The position numbers and the translations under genes are program-made. A DNA stretch of 64,000 nucleotides, from contig JAYWVB010000023.1 of NCBI GenBank assembly GCA_039881045.1, positions 434,001-498,000 of the forward strand, in the 5' to 3' direction. The notes under the pieces are model-generated. The model saw only the letters and a program-made list of their open reading frames with translations, was not told where the DNA came from and made no database searches. This stretch comes from Chaetomium olivaceum (taxonomy: Eukaryota; Ascomycota; Sordariomycetes; Sordariales; Chaetomiaceae). Positions 1 to 10,407 of the stretch are shown here, piece after piece; position 1 is the first letter of the stretch; every line of letters begins with the position of its first letter.

Positions 1-775
1 TGGCTACCCAGCTCTGCCGTATGGTGCTTAAGGTGAATAATGTTATTATCGCTGGGTCAGGCGAGGACGACTTCTAGGGGTAGACATAGAAAGGGGTCTT
101 TGGACAGGGGTAACCGTCCCCGGATAGCTAGATACCTATCTGTGGGCATTGATACATGCATGAATGAATGTATGAGATCAGAATGACACAACCGGGCTCC
201 CATATGTGACGCAGTCGCGCCCCCATATGCATGTAATGAAATAAAACGACGGTTCGCTGCGATTTTACACACGCTGAAGACCCAGCTTGACAGAATCCTT
301 TCTCACCAGCCATACACACTTAGATGGAACAAACAACGTTAGCAGGTGAAGAGAGGATATGTGAGAGAAGAGGAAAGAAGCACTTTTGACTTCCACCAGT
401 ACAGGCAGGCCTGTCTGTCTAAGGGCCCGAGGCCGGTGCTGGTCCAGAAAAATACACCGCTTGCTACCTACATCGCGCGCCATTAAAGCTTTGTATTTCG
501 TTTCGGTGTCCCGACACACACAAATTCGCTCACGTAAAGTCCCGATAAATAGTACCGCCCTGCCATTTCCGGCCCCTTTCCGTAAGTAGACCGCTGAGAA
601 ACGAATGCAATGCGGGTGTGAAGAGAAAGAAAACCCTGGGTAGGCATGCAGACCGCAACTGAAAGCATTGCTTCACAAGCTTCCGCCCCATCGCACCCCG
701 CCCGGTTAACTTCCCAATCAACCAACCCTTTTCCCTTCGCCGCCCGAAAGAAAAGAGACAAAAGGCCAAAAAGCC
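1..775. other. 3' flank of the HECT gene, no gene seen
   Basis: Only short, overlapping and low-complexity open frames occur here, none with a recognisable domain or a believable splice pattern. The right part is presumably the 3' UTR and terminator region of the minus-strand HECT ligase gene that ends at 776. A pyrimidine-rich stretch follows 690. Nothing else could be supported. Confidence 0.5.
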
Positions 776-3700
776 TTAAGCAAACCCAAACCCCTGGGCA
801 TTCTCCAAAGCCATCCCCAACCGCTGCCTCAGCATCTCCTTATCCCTATACTCCGGCAACAGCAGGGTGCCGTAGCAGGTGTACGACGTAGGCAGCCGCC
901 CAGCCGGATCCTCCTCCTCACCATTCCGCTGAATGATAAACATGAGGTTCTTGACCCCACCCACAGGGACGCGGTCGCTGGCGGTGACAAACTCGAGCAG
1001 CTTGCGCTTCATGCCCTCGTCGTAGCGCTTGACGACGCTCCAGAAGTCCTTGACGGTGCGGTGCGACGCGTCCCAGCCGACGTAGCGCGCGTGCCGCTTC
1101 AGCTCCGAGATGTCGATCTCCTGCACGCCCTCGACCACCGACTGCAGAAGGGTGGGCGTCAGGAGGGAGAGGGATTTCGGGTGTAGGCAGGTGTGGAAGC
1201 CGCGCGCGAAGGCCTCGTACTGCGGCCGCACCGATACGTCGGCGGCGAGGTAGCGGATGTAGTCGGAAACGTAGGCGTTGCGGTTGGCGCTGGTGACGAG
1301 CGGGGCTTCGTCCTCGGCTGGGTTGTCGTGGTGCGGGGGCGTGCGAGAGGAGGATTGGGAGGCTGTCTTGGGGAACTGCGGCCAGGGTTCGTCTTTGCGG
1401 TTATGGTGGTGATGGTGGGTGTTGTTTGGGGGGGTTTTCATTTCCCGGGTGATGTGTTGCCCAAAGGCGAAAACGGAGAACTCGTAAGTGCGGGCGAAGA
1501 CGTCTTCTACAGCGCCGTCCTTTTCGTCCCACTCGAGTAGTGAAGTGAGGCCACTTGCGAGGTCAGGCCAGCCGTCCGCGATGTGGTGTAGCTCGGTGAC
1601 AGGCTCGCCAAGGAGTTTGCGGTAGAGGGCTTTTGGAAATGTGACTGGAAGCGTCAGGCCGTTGTACACGGCGAGCGACACCAGCAAACCGATCAGCTCG
1701 AATTTCCATTCATCCTCCATCGACCCCGGCACAAACCAAGTCATGCGGGTGCGCTCGTCGACAGTGAAGGCACCGTGGTCGGGGTTGAGAGCTTCTCCGA
1801 TGGCCAACCGGAAGAACTCTTGTTGCACACCACCGGAATCAAATCCCTCTTCCCCGGTCGCCTCTCCCAAGTGGACCTTCAAGGGCTTGAGCAACTCGCG
1901 TTCCTCCCGACGCCACAACTGGTCGAGCGCGTCCTCCAGAACGGCCCCCCTCTTAATATTAAGGATCAGGTACTTGGATCCTGCGGGCCCTAGTCGTTCT
2001 ACCAACACGTCCTTATGATGCTGGGTGAGGCCTGCCCTCTGGGCAATCACCGTGATTTTATCATGGAAGGAAGTAGATTCCTCAAAAGCCCGGCTCATAC
2101 GCGAGAAATTTATGGATCGGAAGTATGACACCAGTGTCGACGAGCTGAATATGTATGGAAAGTCTAGGAGGTGCAGGCGCTGCCGCGTTGGAGTATGAGA
2201 CAGCCACGAGACGGGCATTTTTATCGTGTCCAGCCGCTCCGTGAAGTAGTCGGACCGGAATTGGGCATCTGCTAAGAGGAGCTCCTGCCGTCTCTCGTCT
2301 GTGATGGACATCAGCCGCCTCGCTCCAAAACAAGAAGGGGGGTTAGTGGTCGACTTACGCATGGCTTCGATCAGGGCGAGAGCACCGCCGAAGGGACCGT
2401 CCCCAGGAACCTCGGGAGAGCCATCCCATTCGCTCAGCATGACAGCTCTCGCCCAATCGAGTAGAAGAATGGGGACACGAGTCTCGTGAAGGGCGCGGTC
2501 AGGGACGGAAAAGTCTAGCACGTAGACTGCGTCCATGTTTAAGAAATCCAATTGTGAGAAGAGAGGCGCCAGCACATCCTGCTCGCCGTGTTCATGCGGC
2601 CCCATGGTAGACTCGCTCAGCGCGTCGAAGCGGCGGCGCGTGGTAATAGCCGCGAATAACCGTCGAGCTAGCCTTAGAGCCATATCATCGCTAAAGGCAT
2701 CCTCATATTGCAGGCACAGTTCTGTCGGCTGCCGTGCTACCGCGCCGCTACCCGCAAGACTCAGGCCATGAGATCGGATCCTCGACATGTCGAACAGCTG
2801 TCGGGAGTCCTTGACCAAGGGCGCGGCAGCGATCAACGCGTGCAAGCATATCGACATGAGACGGCCTGCCTCCAAGTTGGAGAGCGACTGCTCATTCTTG
2901 GGGAAGACCTTTGTCGACGGCGATCTCAGGGTTTGGAGTGATCTGGGGGGTGCGAAGAGACTAGCGGCGGCCATCCACAAGCTGTGGAATACCAGGCTGG
3001 GAGACACTCGGGTCATCCTGAGCATGCAGTACCAGAGTGTTTGCGAGTCGTACAACTGCCCCTTCTTGGTAAACGATCGGAGCGCCAGCTGCGGGTCGCT
3101 GAGGACGTAGAAGAGGGTTTGATCGACGAAGAGCTTCCACTCCAACCTCACATTGGCGGAGGATCCACGGTCCGGCCGATGCTTCCGCCTAGCTAACTTC
3201 CCCTGCCCTAGGTGTCGGTTGTGAAACCTGGCAACCGACTGGGGCTCGAGCATGTGTTCTTCAGCGGTCCCATCCTCTTGAATGACATCACAAACGAAGT
3301 CGACAACTTCCGCGGTCAACCTAGATAGCGCTTGTGGAAGCAGAGTCTCGTCCTCCGATTCAGAGTCCTGGCCCATAGCTGCACCCGAGCCGTCGCTGTA
3401 CGACTTCTCAGACACGACGCCTGATGAAGTACTAGAAGCCTTTGGACTACGAGATTCACCGCTTCTCGCCCCGCTCATTGCGAGCCGGCCGGTCCTTGGC
3501 TTGAGATCGATGGTTTTCGGGGGAGGCATCTTTTCAAGCGAGACATCGTCAAAAAAGCCCGCGGAAGAGAGCTGAGAGATTGGTCGTGTGATGCTCGAGC
3601 CAGCCGCTTTGGGGACGCGTGATCCCTTGTCCGCAGCACCTCCAGTGGTGCGAGGGGATCTCAACAGCGCTGCGTAGGGTTCCTCAGTAGAAGTGTCTTG

Positions 3701-4917
3701 GGCATACGGGTCGATCGACAGTTGCCGTTTCGGCTTAGGCCCGGATGAAGTGCGGACCTTCGCGTTCGAGTTACGGCGCGCGTTCGCCGCACGAGGACTG
3801 GATTGAGGATCCTGTTGCGGTTGGCTGTCCTTGAGACTGCGAGTTTCCCTCTCAGCCTGACCATGCGCAGGTAGGTTTCGCCTACTGGTCAAGTCCCCGT
3901 CCGGCTGTACAGGCAGGACCGGTGGCTGTTGCAAACCCATGGGTGTCCCATGTCCAACACCATTCTCCACCTCGGATTCGACTTCCGGAGGGTTCGGCTG
4001 TTCAACATCAGTCCGAGGTGTGCCGCCGAAGGCCCGTGTCCTGTCACGCATGTCTTCAAGCGCCGTCGGAGTCAACCACTCGAGCATTTTGAAAGCAACG
4101 GTGCCAACGACATTTGCGGCAAAGGAACGATGATCCTTGCTAACCGGCTTTTCGGCGATCGTGAAACCGGGGCGCTGAGCTTGCTTGTCAGAATCCAACC
4201 CAGCCTGGGCGCCTACGGCTTTTTTCTTTTCTCTCCTATCCCCATTCAAAGTACCACTGCGGCCCCGGGGAAAAGCGGTTGCTGCGCCATTACCATCGCC
4301 CGTCTTGGGAGAGCCAGGTGGGTTTCGGAACGGCAGTGTCTTCGATGAGGTATGAGAGGCGCGGTCATCTCGCAGCCTAGAATTGGAATTCGGCACAAAA
4401 ACCAGGGAGGCGACCGCGGCGGGAGGCGTCTTGGGGGGTCGTAAGTTCGGACAGAGGCCGGTTTCCGGGTTGTCCTGGCTCGCGAGGTACACGGCTAACG
4501 TCCTCGCGCTCGTTGTGTTGTACCTGCGAGTTGGGGCTCGACCTGCGATCCTTTTCCGGCAAGTAAAGCACGTAGATGTCGTGCAGTGTTCGACGCCACA
4601 GCCTTCGCGGAGCTGAACGATGTACCTACGCAAGCGGTCAGTGTCAATCGGAACGAACGGGGCCGGATGAGCAGGCTTAGCTTAGCTTACTTTTGCACAA
4701 GTTGTTGAAAGTTGTGCCGACGGCTCGCCCTATGTATCGCGTATATGCGCTTTGGGTTGTCTATATCCTCAACCAAGTCTTTTAACTCGCTGGGCGCATC
4801 CCACGGCAGCCTCGCGAAGCGCGCCTCTTCCCAGAGACCGGCCAGGAGGTCCAGATCATCGCTATTCCTGTCTTTGCGACTGCCGGCACTAACTGGCCGC
4901 ATGATGTCTCGCGTCAT
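776..4917 (-). CDS. hul4: HECT-type E3 ubiquitin ligase with N-terminal AZUL zinc finger (Hul4/UBE3A-like)
   Basis: E3 ligase that takes ubiquitin from an E2 onto its own cysteine and passes it to substrates. Two exons are read: 4917-4691 and 4625-776, with a 65-nt intron (4690-4626, GTAAGC donor). The intron is required because the join restores the start of the AZUL finger. The protein is about 1358 aa. An AZUL-type Cys-rich finger lies at about residues 76-140 (GCGVEHC..TCFTCRKR), followed by a long, disordered Ser/Pro-rich stretch to about 470. The HECT domain fills roughly the last 400 residues. Near the C-terminus, PTSYTCYGTLLLPEY carries the catalytic Cys (about residue 1326). The HECT domain contains a His-rich, low-complexity insert. 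UBE3A and fungal Hul4 proteins share this architecture; I favour Hul4 but cannot separate paralogues. A possible 36-nt in-frame intron at 2323-2358 is unresolved. The start at 4917 is the first in-frame ATG of exon 1. Confidence 0.86.
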
Positions 4918-6122
4918 GACATGGATGAAGGAGAAAGTGGATGAAGTCGGCCGAGGAAGTCCAGTTCAAGCGGAGTGAGTTTCGGGTTTGGCCAGTTGTT
5001 TGTGTGTTTTGGGCTGTCGAGTCGTTCAGCCGTTGGGCCGATGGTAAGAAATGCAAAGCCGAATAGTCGCTGGGTCGGGATCGGATGGCAAGCAATTCGA
5101 TAACCAACTTGATTTCCGCGTTAGGGAATTTGTCGTCAACCCAGCAGCAGCATCACGCTGCGTTCAGCTTCCAGGTTGCCGCCTCTCGGGACTTTCCACA
5201 CCTAAGCCGGGCTGCAGCACGCGGGCTGGACCCACTGATATCCTGGAATCTCGGCTTGGCGGGGCGTCTGGGCACTCGAGGCCAAGTCCCGGTGGGGTCG
5301 CTTACCACCGTCTGGCCAGAAAAAGCCGAACTCCAAAAGAAAACAAGATTGTATGAGAGAATGAAGAAATAGTATAAGAGGATGGTAAAAGGGGAAAAGA
5401 AGAATAAATACAGAAATTAGATATAGAAAATGTAAATAAAGTATAAGTATACCATCTTTAGACTTCGGGAAGTGTTATTTCGCCCCAATAACTCGAGCAT
5501 TTACACTTGGAGTTCGGCTTCTTTTGCCCCCTGCGCTGCTTACCAAACCAAAGAAAGTTGTCGAGAGTGTCCCGTGACTCACTTCCAACACCCAACATCT
5601 GCGGCGCAATGTCAGATTTCCACCATGCTCGAAGTTTCAGGTCAGTTTGGTTGGTGACAATGTGTGTGGGTAGCTACTCGCCATACACAAAGTATTCATT
5701 GCCAGAAGACCGCATTCAAGATGAAAAATAATATAGTGGAAGTATACCTTTCTCTTCCTCATTCCCCATTTCCTTCACTCGCACTGTGGATCCGTCCCGC
5801 AAAACGAACCATCTGAGCAATCGACCAGGGCTTCCCGCATGCCAAGCAAATGTGACGTCCACAGTTGACCCCGCCATAAACCGCTTGCCACCAAAAAAAT
5901 ACTACGAGAGTACTTAACGCCGCCTCTCCTGTTGTTCTTTCTAGCATTATTCAGCAGGCACCAGTTGTTTTTCCTTTTACCTAGGACACGTGAAGTGGTT
6001 CAAAACTCACCAGAATTACCCGTCCTCGAGTTATCACTCATTGACGTTAGAATTCCACAACCTACGGACCTACCTATCTTTCAGCAAACCGAATCTTCAG
6101 TCACTTGGCTATCTCGGACGCC
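4918..6122. promoter_or_regulatory. Divergent promoter region between hul4 and rei1
   Basis: About 1.2 kb between two divergently transcribed genes, so it must hold both promoters. The only discrete structure recognised is the MITE-like element at 5314-5530. The final 200 nt before the REI1 ATG are pyrimidine- and CA-rich, like a fungal 5' leader. No individual regulatory site is claimed. Confidence 0.4.
5314..5530 (+). mobile_element. MITE-like element, copy A
   Basis: About 217 bp, non-coding, with a purine- and A-rich interior. The two ends are inverted repeats: the left end contains AAAAGCCGAACTCCAA near 5321 and the right end contains TTGGAGTTCGGCTTC near 5508. A second copy of nearly the same length lies at 60241-60454 in the same orientation. 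The two share the ends and an internal block AATGTAAATAAAG. Small size, terminal inverted repeats and lack of coding capacity fit a non-autonomous DNA element. No convincing target-site duplication was seen. This copy sits in the shared promoter region of hul4 and rei1. Confidence 0.65.
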
Positions 6123-7846
6123 ATGGCGACGATTTCAGGCGGCAGAACTGCTCCTAGCAGCGACATGTCGACGGCTACCTCGCATCCGTATACCTGCAAC
6201 ACATGCCAGGTTGCCTTCCGCAACAGCGACCTTCAAAGAGGACACATGCGCAGCGATTGGCAGTAAGTAACCCTGTTGAACGGTTTCCTCTGTGCTCAGA
6301 CGCTTACCATTCTTACACAGCCGATACAACCTACAGCGTCGTGTTGCTTCGCTACCCCCCATTTCGTCCGAAGTGTTCACCGAGAAGGTTCTCCAGGCCC
6401 GCGCTGAGACGACCGCGCAAGCCGACAAGGCCGGCTTCGAGCGGGCTTGCGAGACGTGCCAGAAGACATATTACAGCGAGAATTCATTCCGGAATCACGT
6501 CAGTAGCGCGAAACACAAGGCGAAAGTCGTCGCCTTGGCATCGCAGTCGAATGGCAAAGTCGATGACGGGCGGGCGGGTTCCATGTCCTTCTCTCTAGGC
6601 GAGCCAGCGGCAGACTCGGTGGTGGACTCGGACGCTGAGGAGGAGTTCAACGAAGTTGTTGAGGGGCTCAAGAACGCCGCAATTCGCGAGTCCACCTCGC
6701 CCGTCAAGCGGCCCTCGAATCCCCATCTATCCGCCGAAGCCCAAAACAAGCCAGAGCACCCCTTATCGCAGACATCAAGCGAGGAAGAGTCTTCCACTGC
6801 AACCCCCTCAGCACCAACCCCGACGGGGCCGAAGCCGACACCGGCGGCTCCGTCGCTCAAGACATGCCTGTTCTGTAACTACGAATCTCCGACACCGCCG
6901 CTCAATGTATCACACATGGAACGTATCCACGGCATGTTTATTCCGGAAAAGCAATATTTGGTGAACCTTGAAGGGTTGCTTGCCCATTTCCAGGAGCAGG
7001 TATTCACTCTGAACCAATGCCTCACCTGTGGCAAATTCAAGTCAAACGCATTTGCTGTGCAAACACACATGCGTGACAAGAGTCATTGCCAAATCCCATA
7101 CACGACCGAGGAGGAGCAGGTCGAGATTGGCGAGTTCTACGACTTCCGCAGCACTTACTCTGATGAGGAGGACTGGGAAGATGAAGAGGACGATGAGGGG
7201 CAACAGAACGGTGGTGCCAAGCTTGGGGCGAAGCGCGAAAGCAAGGTCACCGGTGAGGACGGTGATCAAGTTATGGAGGGAGGATGAGACTTGGGAAACA
7301 GACAGCGAGGCATCGTCCCTCGATTCCAACGATCTCCACGCCGTGCCCGCGGATCAGCATTATCACCAGTACGACCGCCTCAACAAGCACCCCCATCACT
7401 CGCGCAACACTTCTCGTAGCCACCACCAAGCAGACGGCTGGCACGCTCAAGGCCACAAACGGCCCCAGGCAGTTTTCCACGACGACTACGAACTCCATCT
7501 CCCGAACGGAAAGTCTGTTGGTCACCGGTCACTCAACAAGTACTACCGACAGAACCTGTACCATTACCCGACGCCGGAGGAGCGGGCGGAGCGCCTCGCC
7601 ATCGAGGAGGCTGAGAGGGAGAACGAGATGGACGTTGACGGTGATGAACGTCGTCCTCGTGGGCGGGCCCTGATATCTCGGGATGTGCGGGGTCTCGGTG
7701 TCGCTTCTCTCGACGACAAGCAGACGAGAAGCATTGTCACCAAGGGCAAGAAGGAGGAATGGGTAAATCAAAAGAGCAAGGGCATGTTGCAGGCGCGACT
7801 GGCAATCAAGGAGAGGGCTCCTCATCCGGCCACGTACCTACGCTGA
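6123..7846 (+). CDS. rei1: Pre-60S ribosome maturation factor REI1-type C2H2 zinc finger (frameshifted)
   Basis: Rei1/Reh1 proteins are cytoplasmic factors in late 60S subunit maturation, acting around release of the Arx1 export factor. Exons are 6123-6262 and 6321-7846. The 58-nt intron (GTAAGT donor) interrupts a conserved His codon in the sequence DWHRYNLQRRV. Zinc-finger units are visible as CNTC, CETC, CLFC and CLTC, each followed by paired histidines. An acidic stretch comes next, and the C-terminal third ends with the family signature SVGHRSLNKYYRQNL. The frame changes near 7276-7283: the first frame stops at 7287, while the conserved remainder continues one frame over to 7846. One extra G in the GGG run at 7278-7280 would explain it. 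Without that base the protein would be about 554 aa. A 49-nt intron (7253-7301) is a weaker alternative because it lacks a branch site. The family assignment is firm; the exact product is not. Confidence 0.87.
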
Positions 7847-8601
7847 GTCCGTGTATCGATTCTGGGAGACGAGCCTAGCGCAAGCGACGGCTTTTGGGTT
7901 CTTTTGCTAGCTATTTAGGTACCAAGAAACCCAGGAAGAAAATGAGACGGCAATGAATTCGGACTCAACCTTGTTCTCTCTCATATGAATGTCTGACCTT
8001 GTTACATGTTCAGCAAAAAGCGCGAAAGTCCGAGCTTGGGTCCCCTATGACGATCCTCAGGGTCGAAGTGGGGCCGGGGGCATGCGCCTTCCTCGATGCC
8101 ACATCGCGAGTCATCTTGCCAGGCAAACGGGGAGCTCGCGGGCTTTGTTTGTTCTTTCCTCCTTTCCCTTGAAAACAACCTGGAAGGGGATCTCCCTCGT
8201 TATGGCCCAGCATCGCATGGTCTCCAACCTCTATTGAGCTCTGCCAAGTTCGCAACCAATCCGTTTGTTAGGTGCTTGTTTGACCTCCTCGTACCGGCGG
8301 TATGTACCTTACCCCGCGGTCAAGCACTGCCCCCCACTCCGACCGAGCACACACGCAACCCACAACCTGCATTTCCTACCGTCGAGCCTTGTTCAGCCTT
8401 TCCCCGGCATAGGTTCACTGTTATTCATCGATTATTTTCTACAGTTTGCGCATTTTGGCCGCATAGCAGATTTCCCCTGCGTATTCTGTGCCTCGGCCCG
8501 CCGTGTCCCCGTCGGCTTCCCTAAAACGACAAGCTAATTGCCTACGTTGATTTATTCTCGGTTACAACCCTCAACCAGCCAGATCGTGCTAGATAGGAAC
8601 C
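7847..8601. other. Intergenic region between rei1 and lsb5
   Basis: About 750 nt with no supported gene. It should contain the rei1 terminator and the lsb5 promoter. The segment from about 8270 to 8540 is pyrimidine-rich, as is common in 5' leaders of fungal genes. No specific sites are claimed. Confidence 0.4.
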
Positions 8602-10024
8602 ATGTTCTCTCAGGTAACATTTGCCGCACCGCATTCTGGAACCTTGAAGCTTATACGTCCCACAGAAGAAGCCGTACTCGGCAGTCACGGTGAATATCGA
8701 GAGATTGACGAGTGAAGCGGTGCCCGTCGATGATGTTAGTGGAATTCCGGAGCTCGTAGAGGTCGTCAACTTGCAGGACACAGGTCCCAGAGAGGCTTCA
8801 CGCGCCATCCGGAAGAAGCTCAAGTACGGGAACCTGCACCGCCAGCTCCGTGCCTTAACCCTTCTCGACGGGCTTATCCAGAATGCGGGGCCTCGCTTCC
8901 AGAGAAGCTTCGCGGATGAAGCCTTGCTTGAGCGTCTGCGCTTCTGCGGTACGGCGGAGCTGTCCGACCCAGATGTGAAAAAGAAGTGCAGGGAGCTTTT
9001 TGCCGGCTGGGCTACCGAGTACAAGAACACGCCCGGCATGGGGGAGGTTGCCAAACTACATAGGGAAGTCCCTCGGCGCAAAAAGGCTGTGACGCAACAG
9101 GAGTCCAGGGTTATCAGGGAGACAGAGAACCCATTCGGCGAAGAGGAGGAAGAGGACGACGGAAAGCCTAGTCCAGCAGGCCCATCCGGAGGTCACTCGA
9201 GAACATCGTCCCTTCCCAGCCCGTCGGCAAAGCAACTCTCATCTGGCAACAACGATGCGAAGAAATCGAAGAAGGAGAAACGAGGCAAACGGCCCAAATT
9301 TAACCTGGCAGCTGAGCAGGAGCAGATGAAGTTGGCCATCGCTGAAGCATCAATCGCGGCCACTAATCTGACAAACACACTCCAAACCATCAATCGCGAG
9401 CACGAACGGATTTCCGACAACCAGATCGCGGCGCACCGGTTCGAAGAATGCAAGCAACTCCGGCGGAAGATCCTGCGTTACATCCAACACGTCGAGGCGG
9501 AGCAATGGCTAGGCAGCCTGCTTAACGCTAACGATGTGTTGGTCATAGCACTAATGATGTTTGAACAGCTTGACCGCTCCATCGACGCAGACAGCGACTC
9601 AGACGACGAGCTTGCCGAGCAGGCCCATCTTTACAGAAGTATGCCCCCACCGCTCAACCTCGGGAATATCTTGAGCGGGGTGACTAACGGCCTGGCAGTG
9701 GCGACCGAGAAAGCCAAAGGCAAAGAGCCGAGCTCACCCACCAGCCCTCCGACGTCGGGTATTGCCAACCTCAGTTTCGGGCCGCCGTGGCAGCCACGGA
9801 CAGCTTTGCGTCCGCCACCACCCCCCCGTCCGCCCCAAGCTTCGAAGCCCTCAGCAGCGAGCTTTCGTGATTCCTTCACCACAGATAGTGGCAAAAGGAC
9901 AAACACCGACATAGACGCGGATAGCGACGACGATTACAGTGATGCCGCTGAGAAAAACGCCGACCCCAAGGACGACGACGAAGATAACCCGTTTGCCGAC
10001 CGTAACGAATCGAAAGACGACTAG
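8602..10024 (+). CDS. lsb5: LSB5-like VHS and GAT domain endocytic adaptor
   Basis: Lsb5 proteins link ubiquitin/Arf recognition to cortical actin and endocytosis. Two exons are read: a 12-nt first exon 8602-8613 (MFSQ) and 8666-10024, with a 52-nt intron between. The tiny first exon is supported because the join gives the family's typical N-terminus MFSQKKPYSAVTV. The protein is 456 aa. A VHS domain covers about residues 10-145. A Ser/Pro/acidic linker follows, and a GAT-type helical bundle lies at about 215-310. The tail is acidic. Two NPF tripeptides (in ENPFGEE and DNPFADR) would suit EH-domain partners; that is inference. The coding frame is intact. In-frame open sequence continues beyond the TAG stop at 10022; see the separate entry. 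Confidence 0.85.
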
Positions 10025-10407
10025 GGCAGTCTATTACGATATAAGCCTGTGGGGACTGGCAAGGTTGCGGTTAACGAGGTTGGTCATGATCAGCCGGCTG
10101 GAAATGAGGGGGTGAAGGCCGAGGGCAGTGGTATGGATCGGGTTAAGCAAGACGGAGGAGATGAGGCGGATGATGAGGGAGATAATAAGAGATTTGCGAC
10201 CCCGGACAATGAGACCGAGAGAAGGAGAGGAAGAAACGGATCAAGGCGCGGGAAAAGGCGTTTAAGAGGAAGGCGGCTGCCGAGAAGAAGGCGGAGATGA
10301 AGAGAAAGGCTGAGGCGAAGAAGGCGGAGAAGAAGGCTAAGAGAGAGGAGGGTTTGAAAGGATTGGGAGACTTTTTTGGCGTGACGGATGTCCTCAAAAA
10401 GTTGTAG
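10025..10407 (+). other. Coding-like acidic then Lys/Glu-rich sequence after lsb5, not recognised
   Basis: Directly after the lsb5 stop, the same frame stays open to about 10300 with an acidic, Gly-rich composition. From about 10212 another frame reads as a Lys/Glu/Ala-rich, probably helical segment ending in DFFGVTDVLKKL and a stop at 10407. Together they look like one acidic-to-basic protein segment broken by a frame change near 10220. It could be a C-terminal extension of lsb5 lost by a stop, a decayed gene, or a purine-rich 3' UTR. I recognise no family and assign no function. Confidence 0.3.

Noticed and set aside
10143..10397. Minus-strand Ala/Phe/Ser-rich frame opposite the Lys-rich segment
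   Set aside because: It mirrors a Lys/Glu/Ala-rich codon run on the other strand and shows no domain.
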